NCBI GenBank assembly: GCA_017745595.1
Contig: WMBV01000031.1
Location: forward strand, 1 to 63,967
Direction of reading: 5' to 3'
DNA length: 63,967 bases
Source: Bordetella petrii
GTDB taxonomy: Bacteria > Pseudomonadota > Gammaproteobacteria > Burkholderiales > Burkholderiaceae_B
Below, in pieces: positions 58,515-63,967 of the stretch. Every line of letters starts with the position of its first letter. Positions within the stretch are counted from its first letter, which is position 1. The notes below the pieces were generated by a model. It saw only the letters and a program-made list of their open reading frames with translations. It was not told the origin of the DNA and searched no databases. The translations under genes were made by a program, and so were the position numbers.

Positions 58515-59965
58515 TGCAGCTTCCCGCATCCGCCTCCAAGCTTCCACCATTTACCTTGGTCGATGAACCGCTGCTGGCTTTCTCGCCTGAGCAAGCCTGT
58601 GACGTGGATGTCCATCCGCTTCGAGGTCTGAGTCGATACGGTCCTTTTTCCAAAGGTTCCTTCGGTGCATTTACAGCGAATGTGAGGGTGGCCACGGTCG
58701 GCCCTGATAGCGCGTTCAAGCAACGAGGCGTATTGCTCGCATCATTGAAAAATGAGTTTCAACCCTCAGATCGGTCCGAATATGTTCCTACCTATCCCGG
58801 GTTCGAGGCTCTTCTCAATGTGGGGCTCGTGTCGGCACCTCCAGCAACACATATCCGTTGGCCCGATTCGCTCAGTCAGCTGACAGGGCACGGAACGGTG
58901 GAACAACGGCTTTACGTGGCTATGGATGCGGCAATGCGTAGGCTCGAGGCGATGCGCAACGAATTCGATGTGGTTGTGGTGCATTTTCCAGATACATGGG
59001 GGCCAGCGACCCGAACCGTAGCGTTTGATGCTCATGACGCCTTGAAGGCTCTAGGTGCAAAGTACAACATTCCCACGCAGGTTATCAACGACAGAGCCTT
59101 TAATTTCAGACACCGGGCGTCGCTCGCTTGGCGGCTAGCGATCGCGCTGTATGTCAAGGCGGGCGGTATTCCTTGGAAGCTGGCTCGTGTTCCCGGCGTG
59201 CCAGATGAAACTGCCTATATCGGTTTGGCGTATGCGTTACGAGGAGATCAAGGTGACACGCACTTTGTGACGTGTTGCTCGCAAGTGTTCGATATGGACG
59301 GTGGTGGTATGCAGTTCGTGGCCTTTGAGGCGCGTGATCCGGTGGTAGACCTTGAAGATGCCAGGCGAAATCCGTACCTGAGTCGCGACGACATGCGTGC
59401 GGTGTTGGCGCGTAGCTTAAAGCTCTACCAAGACCGAAATGGTGGAAGCCTGCCCAAACGGTTGGTCATACACAAGACCACTGCTTTTAAAAAAGAGGAG
59501 CTGGATGGCGCCTTTGATTCGTTGGCAGGCATTCCGGAGGTTGAGTGCATAGAAATTGGCGCGCGTGCTAACTGGCGTGGCGTCTGGTTAATTGACTCCG
59601 GAAAGCAAGTACCGCCCAGCAGGCCATCAGCATATCCGGTGCCGCGTGGCACCGTTGTGGTGCGATCAGGTGCATCGGCGTTGCTTTGGGTTGCAGGAAA
59701 TGCCCCCGATGCGTCTACAACTGGCAACTATTACCAAGGTAAGAAAAGCATTCCCCGTCCGCTTTTGCTTACCCGTCATGCTGGCCGAGGTCCGCTAGAG
59801 GTGGTGGCTATAGAGGCGTTGGCTCTGACAAAAATGGATTGGAACAACGATGCGCTGTACGATCCGGTGCCAGTCAGCATCCGGTACTCCCAGAGGCTAG
59901 CCAGAACAATTGCCAATGTACCGGATCTGCCCGGGAAAACTTACCCTTACCGATTATTTATGTAG
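58514..59965 (+). CDS. Short prokaryotic Argonaute (MID-PIWI)
   Basis: A 483-residue short pAgo without PAZ or N domains. The opening (DVDVHPLRGLSRYGPFSKGSFG) and ending (LARTIANVPDLPGKTYPYRLFM) are typical. The MID part has VVVHFPD...HDALKALGAKYNIPTQVINDRAF, and the PIWI part QVFDMDGGGMQFV and RLVIHKTT. The PIWI catalytic tetrad appears degenerate, as in other short pAgos, so it senses and does not cut. Start and stop overlap with the SIR2-APAZ gene (TAATG) implies equal expression. Confidence 0.9.
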   Translation: MQLPASASKLPPFTLVDEPLLAFSPEQACDVDVHPLRGLSRYGPFSKGSFGAFTANVRVATVGPDSAFKQRGVLLASLKNEFQPSDRSEYVPTYPGFEALLNVGLVSAPPATHIRWPDSLSQLTGHGTVEQRLYVAMDAAMRRLEAMRNEFDVVVVHFPDTWGPATRTVAFDAHDALKALGAKYNIPTQVINDRAFNFRHRASLAWRLAIALYVKAGGIPWKLARVPGVPDETAYIGLAYALRGDQGDTHFVTCCSQVFDMDGGGMQFVAFEARDPVVDLEDARRNPYLSRDDMRAVLARSLKLYQDRNGGSLPKRLVIHKTTAFKKEELDGAFDSLAGIPEVECIEIGARANWRGVWLIDSGKQVPPSRPSAYPVPRGTVVVRSGASALLWVAGNAPDASTTGNYYQGKKSIPRPLLLTRHAGRGPLEVVAIEALALTKMDWNNDALYDPVPVSIRYSQRLARTIANVPDLPGKTYPYRLFM

Positions 59966-60011
59966 AAAAGCCAAGGTAGGCAGAGTACATATGACAAAGG
60001 AGTGAGTTTGC

Positions 60012-61256
60012 ATGTTTGATCTTTGCCTATTTGACCTAGATGACACGCTTGTTCGTACGACGGATCTAAAAGAGATACGGGAGGCTTGTAAACACAACAG
60101 CGACCCGCAGCGCTTACACGCGTTGCTAGACCAGCTGGGGAGGGAGGATGGCCGCCATATATACAGCGTTGAGCTCTTGCGGCAGATACGTGCTGAGTTT
60201 CCTCAACTGAAGCTGGGGGTGTTTACCCGGTCTCCACAAAGCTATACCCAGACGGTACTCAACTGGGCTTATCCCGGCTTCCAGTGGGACATCGTGGTGG
60301 CATATGAGAGTGTGCGGCGAACCAAGCCCTATGGCGATGGGATCGACCTAGCGATGAACACTTTGGGTGTGGAGTACATCGATCGGGTGATCATGGTTGG
60401 AGACAGCGATGTGGATGTGCGCGCAAGCTATCATTGTGGATGCCTGGTGGCGCTTGATACTGGGGCTTGGCCATACTCCTGGGATCCAACGCATTGGAAA
60501 GCAGTGGGGCTGGTTCCGGATGCGATCATCGATACCCCCGACGACCTTTTGAGGGTTCTGCATACGCCAGGATGCTATTTGCCCGAACTGGAGCGTTTAT
60601 TGGCCGGAATCGAGCTGGCGCCGCAGACGCCGCGTTTCGATAAAATTAACCATTTCATTGTAGAGGCAGCCGGTGGCGATCGCACGCCGTATCCAATTTA
60701 TGTGGCCGGCAGATCCTTTGCGAACTACGAATCGGTGCAGTACCGAAAACAGTGGCATGCACTGACGGTTTCCATTGGGGAGCATAAGGATGCGGATGTA
60801 TTTCCCGATGATTGGATTAATACAATCAGGCGTTTCATTGAGGATCAGTACTTCGCATTGTTTGGCACATTGCGCGTCGTTGTGTGTGTGGTGCCGCATC
60901 GCCCGGGACGAAAGGCACGTTTGGAGAAACTGCTTGAACAGTTTGAGCAGTCTGTGCATGAGAGGTCGATCGATGGCTTTGAAGTTATTTGCCTGACGGA
61001 CCTGTTAGCCTTCAAACAAGGCGTGAAATCACAACATAATGATTATCTAAACCGGGAAGAGCGGTTTATCAATGTTCGGGATCACTTGTTTGTTCAGAAT
61101 CCCGATCGAATTTCATCGGACACAGCGTATTTGGTTGTCGATGATGTGACGACAACAGGTGCCTCGCTGATTTATGCAGGGAAATATCTAAAGATGGCCG
61201 GTGCGAGGGATGTAAAATGTCTGTCCATGGCTAAAAACATAGGCAATATTTTATGA
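60012..61256 (+). CDS. HAD hydrolase-phosphoribosyltransferase fusion
   Basis: A 414-residue two-domain protein. The N-terminal HAD phosphatase has DLDDT (8-12), TRS (72-74), K105 and GDSDVD (130-135), so its active site looks intact. The C-terminal type I phosphoribosyltransferase-like domain (about 215-414) has the PRPP loop YLVVDDVTTTGAS (373-385). The fusion suggests making or breaking a phosphoribosyl-nucleotide and removing phosphate from it. AAGGAG precedes the ATG. The gene is 46 bp after the Argonaute and overlaps the DprA-like gene by 4 bp. Confidence 0.85.
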   Translation: MFDLCLFDLDDTLVRTTDLKEIREACKHNSDPQRLHALLDQLGREDGRHIYSVELLRQIRAEFPQLKLGVFTRSPQSYTQTVLNWAYPGFQWDIVVAYESVRRTKPYGDGIDLAMNTLGVEYIDRVIMVGDSDVDVRASYHCGCLVALDTGAWPYSWDPTHWKAVGLVPDAIIDTPDDLLRVLHTPGCYLPELERLLAGIELAPQTPRFDKINHFIVEAAGGDRTPYPIYVAGRSFANYESVQYRKQWHALTVSIGEHKDADVFPDDWINTIRRFIEDQYFALFGTLRVVVCVVPHRPGRKARLEKLLEQFEQSVHERSIDGFEVICLTDLLAFKQGVKSQHNDYLNREERFINVRDHLFVQNPDRISSDTAYLVVDDVTTTGASLIYAGKYLKMAGARDVKCLSMAKNIGNIL

Positions 61257-62968
61257 ACCCAGTTTCGCCGAGTACGCTCGCGCTACTGACCTTGTCAATG
61301 TTGAAAGGAGTTGGACCGGCCGCACTTAAAAAGGTGGCGGCTCTTCCTGGTTTTGGCGATAAGCCCATAGAAGAATTGGCGATGTCCATTCCTGCCATCG
61401 AAAAGGTGGTGTTGGAGTCTGGGGCGTGGGCTCATGCGCAGGAGGCCGCCGCCCAACAAGTCGATGAAGCACAGCGGCACCAGACGCGCATTCTGTCTGC
61501 TTTAGACGCTGAGTATCCTCAGTTGCTGGCAGCCACCAAGGATGATCCGTTCATACTGTATGTCAAGGGTACGCTTGCGGAACCGGTGGAGCAGTCGGTG
61601 GCTGTCATAGGCACACGTGAACCCACCATGCATGGACAACGGATCGCTGCGCGTATAGCACAGTTCTTTGTTGAGCAAGGATGGAGTATTGTCAGCGGAT
61701 TGGCAGTAGGGTGTGATGCTGTGGCGCATCAGGCGGCGCTGGATGCCGGTGGCCATACGGTGGCTGTTTTGGCGCATGGGCTGCAGATGATTGCACCGAC
61801 CAAGAACAAGAAATTAGCAGAAGACATTCTTAGTGCCGGCGGTGCTCTGGTTAGTGAGTATCCTTTTGGGCAAACTGTACGCAGCCAACAGTATGTAAAG
61901 CGGGATCGCACCCAGGCGGGCCTAGCCCAAGGGGTCGTGATGATTCAATCCGATGTCAAGGGGGGGAGTCTCTATGCCTCTCGCGCGTCCCTTAATTACG
62001 GTCGCTGGCTTGCCGTTCCATATCCCACGGAGAAGGACCGAGACAGAGGGGAACCCAAGGTACAAGCCAATCTATTAATCGCCGATGGTCGCGATGACCA
62101 ACTAATGAGTTTGTTGCGGTGCTCCACGAGCCAACTCGAAAAAATCATCGTATTACATAGTCGCGAAGATTATTTTCAGTTGGTCAGACCTCCGGGGGAG
62201 GTCGGGCACAACGCGTTGCTGGAACAGCCGGGCGATAGTCAACTTATGTCGAGCGAATCCGCTGGGCAGACATCTAGCGATGCAAACGTTAATCACGCGA
62301 GCGAGGCGAGCGAGGTAGATACGGCGGACTCTTTACAGGAGAGCGGGTCGAAGGCCATTATGCCGGAGGCATCAGCGTCTTTGAGAGAACCTACACCGCG
62401 CCGGATCGTACTCGACAAAAACGGGTTGTCCGGCTTGACCATTAAGCAGGTGCCCTCGGCGGGTTCACATGCCTTTAGGAAGTTGGCATCTCAGGTGCAG
62501 GATGCTGGTTCACTCGTAGCTTTATCAGCACGGCTGAGATATATCCAAGCGCAGTTGGATATGTTGGGTGGAGTATATGCTGATTGCCGGGATTTTATAG
62601 ATAAAGAGCATCGGTTAACGATCCAGTTCATCGTTGAAGATACTCTCATGCAAATGAAGCGGGCAATGGGTTTGTTAATTAGATTGAAAGGTGATAGTCA
62701 GGCGGTGCTGGACGATCCATTGACTTTGACAAGCATGGGAATGTCACATGCCTCACAGCAGTTTGAGCTTGGATACACCGCGACGCCAGAACCACAAGCT
62801 GATTTTTTGCGCGGCATACTGGATGAATTTATGGGTGAATTGCTCCAACCGTTGGGATTCTCCGAAGAGGGAGACAATCTGTACAGCGAGTTAGGCGATG
62901 CTGACTTGCGTTTCGACAACCTGGTGGACGCGTTTAATACTTTGATCACAAAGATCTTGCATGTATAG
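61253..62968 (+). CDS. DprA/Smf-like (SLOG) protein
   Basis: A 571-residue protein. An N-terminal helix-hairpin-helix (SMLKGVGPAALKKVAALPG, 15-33) is followed by a Rossmann/SLOG core: VAVIGTREPT (116-125), SGLAVGCDAVAH (148-159), SEYPFG (201-206) and RDRTQAGLA (217-225). Classical DprA (about 370 residues) loads RecA in transformation. This one adds an acidic, serine-rich linker (about 310-390) and a helical C-domain of about 180 residues instead of the usual winged helix. It is joined to the HAD-PRTase by ATGA, which argues for a role with a nucleotide ligand and not in transformation. Confidence 0.85.
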   Translation: MNPVSPSTLALLTLSMLKGVGPAALKKVAALPGFGDKPIEELAMSIPAIEKVVLESGAWAHAQEAAAQQVDEAQRHQTRILSALDAEYPQLLAATKDDPFILYVKGTLAEPVEQSVAVIGTREPTMHGQRIAARIAQFFVEQGWSIVSGLAVGCDAVAHQAALDAGGHTVAVLAHGLQMIAPTKNKKLAEDILSAGGALVSEYPFGQTVRSQQYVKRDRTQAGLAQGVVMIQSDVKGGSLYASRASLNYGRWLAVPYPTEKDRDRGEPKVQANLLIADGRDDQLMSLLRCSTSQLEKIIVLHSREDYFQLVRPPGEVGHNALLEQPGDSQLMSSESAGQTSSDANVNHASEASEVDTADSLQESGSKAIMPEASASLREPTPRRIVLDKNGLSGLTIKQVPSAGSHAFRKLASQVQDAGSLVALSARLRYIQAQLDMLGGVYADCRDFIDKEHRLTIQFIVEDTLMQMKRAMGLLIRLKGDSQAVLDDPLTLTSMGMSHASQQFELGYTATPEPQADFLRGILDEFMGELLQPLGFSEEGDNLYSELGDADLRFDNLVDAFNTLITKILHV

Positions 62969-63045
62969 CGTGCGATATTAGTTGTATTTGGAGCGCAGGT
63001 TTGTAAATTTCTGGACGGAGATCAACAAGAATAAAGGGTGTTTAG

Positions 63046-63885
63046 ATGCTAATCATAATGACTTCTCCTGATGCAGTGCTGCGACAAGGGGCGCCAGACC
63101 CTCATCTTGTCAATGTGCTGATCGAGACTAGGCGCGCGGGCAATCCTGTAGCATTGATTTCTAATCATGCAGAGCCTAGCTGGTTTCAAGGTGTTTTTGG
63201 TGGTAGCGACGTACAGTTTTTGCGTGAACGAGGACGTCAATCTGGTGCAATAGTCTCGCAAAACGCCGAGAAGTTTAAGTTAAAACCATTCGATGTCATT
63301 GTTCTGGCCGCTAAGGATGAGGATGTCCAGATGGGCAAGAATGGTCGGGCGTTGCTGGTGGCTGCTGGTGGGTCGGCTTCGAGACAGGTTCAATCGCTTG
63401 GCATACGCGTTGGTGATGCGGATCAGTTTGCGCAGGTGATTCAGCTGACAACTGGTTGGTCGGGCCATTGGTGGTTTACAGGAGATGCTTCTAATTACTG
63501 TGTACGGGCCCTGTCCGATTTGTCTGGCTATGGCAGATCGGTTACGCAGCAAGAGTTTGCGCGCAGGCTGACGAATACCGTAAAAAATGGTGGCGCTCGC
63601 CTTAACGCCTTGCTGGCGGTTACCGCTCGTTCGCTACTCATTGATGGTGCGGATACGGTTAAAAACCTAGTTTGGGGTGTGTACCCGTCTTCCAGTAGTG
63701 CAAATGATGACAGCGACATCTTGTGTGATTTTTCCCATCGGCTACGCACTACGGTTTCGCGGGTTCGCTATGCTGAGCGGGGTGAACCACTGTTTATTCG
63801 GCATACGCCATCGGCCAAACGATCTGCCGGAGGCGGAGGTCGGCGTCTGTCAAGGCAGTTGGAACCTGATTCATGCGGCCTCTAA
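63046..63885 (+). CDS. Degenerate HAD-like protein of unknown function
   Basis: A 279-residue protein. The first 150 residues have a HAD-like strand pattern (LIIMTSPDAVLRQGAPDPHLVNVLIETRRAGNPVALISNHAEPSW and FDVIVLAAKDEDVQMGKNGRALLVAAG), but the two nucleophile aspartates are not in place, so it may bind and not hydrolyse. The rest (DASNYCVRALSDLSGYG...RLNALLAVTARSLLIDG) is helical and unrecognised. It follows the DprA-like gene by 77 bp on the same strand. Its end overlaps a convergent gene by 15 bp. Confidence 0.6.
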   Translation: MLIIMTSPDAVLRQGAPDPHLVNVLIETRRAGNPVALISNHAEPSWFQGVFGGSDVQFLRERGRQSGAIVSQNAEKFKLKPFDVIVLAAKDEDVQMGKNGRALLVAAGGSASRQVQSLGIRVGDADQFAQVIQLTTGWSGHWWFTGDASNYCVRALSDLSGYGRSVTQQEFARRLTNTVKNGGARLNALLAVTARSLLIDGADTVKNLVWGVYPSSSSANDDSDILCDFSHRLRTTVSRVRYAERGEPLFIRHTPSAKRSAGGGGRRLSRQLEPDSCGL

Positions 63886-63967
63886 TACTGGATCGGTGTC
63901 TTGCTCATGTTGATCCGGCTCGGGGTTGAGCCAGACGCTGCCGATGGGCTGCCAGTTGCGTAGTTTT
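63871..63967 (-). CDS. Truncated gene entering at the right edge
   Basis: On the minus strand the last 32 codons are open (KLRNWQPIGSVWLNPEPDQ, then HEQDTDPVLEAA) and end in TGA at 63871-63873. The base composition and stop suggest a real C-terminus. The protein is not identifiable from this fragment. Confidence 0.4.
   Translation of the reverse strand, partial: KLRNWQPIGSVWLNPEPDQHEQDTDPVLEAA

Noticed and set aside
61253-62968. Ordinary chromosomal dprA for transformation
   Set aside because: Too long, with a different C-terminal domain, coupled to a HAD-PRTase gene and located on a defence island.

Overview
The window reads as accessory DNA from a betaproteobacterium, most likely Burkholderiales. 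The reasons are the tRNA-Leu fragment, the IncW/PromA-style transfer genes, the TrfA-like replication gene and the moderately high G+C content. This is inferred from gene content; no chromosomal marker gene is present.

About 127-53217 looks like one 53-kb integrative conjugative element (ICE). It lies between two near-identical direct repeats of the 3' part of a tRNA-Leu gene (127-169 and 53165-53217). A tyrosine integrase sits just inside the right repeat (51955-53022), and CTGTACC-type sites occur at both ends. The conjugation machinery runs almost entirely on the minus strand from 49.6 to 27.1 kb. In order it has a TrwA-like ribbon-helix-helix protein, a TrbM/KikA-like protein, VirB1 to VirB11 in the gene order of plasmid R388 (trw), an entry-exclusion lipoprotein, a TrfA-like replication initiator with a 4-iteron origin, TraK-like and StbB-like genes, the coupling protein and a MobF (TrwC) relaxase. 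Early-entry genes (RadC-like, DUF3560, Ssb) lie at 20.7-23.2 kb. Two of them sit behind copies of a repeated hairpin leader.

The ICE carries much defence cargo. It has an XRE regulator and McrBC (1.8-6.2 kb), then a complete type 1 BREX operon, brxR-brxA-brxB-brxC-pglX-pglZ-brxL (6.7-20.2 kb, minus). Next is a three-Cys-motif trio, TcmP / DUF5131 / TcmP (24.0-27.1 kb), and a nuclease-like NACHT ATPase between the relaxase and coupling-protein genes (30.8-33.0 kb). Kiwa (KwaA-KwaB, 49.6-51.1 kb) and a HigBA-type toxin-antitoxin pair complete the set.

From 53.2 kb rightwards a second island begins, with a P4-type integrase and a small winged-helix gene that overlap by 4 bp. It continues with an HNH/zinc-ribbon protein on the opposite strand. 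It then has a plus-strand run: SIR2-APAZ, a short Argonaute (a SPARSA system), a HAD-phosphoribosyltransferase fusion, a DprA-like SLOG protein and a degenerate HAD-like protein. The last three genes form a nucleotide-themed module that I cannot assign to a named system; it is the best candidate here for something undescribed. A truncated minus-strand gene enters at the right edge.
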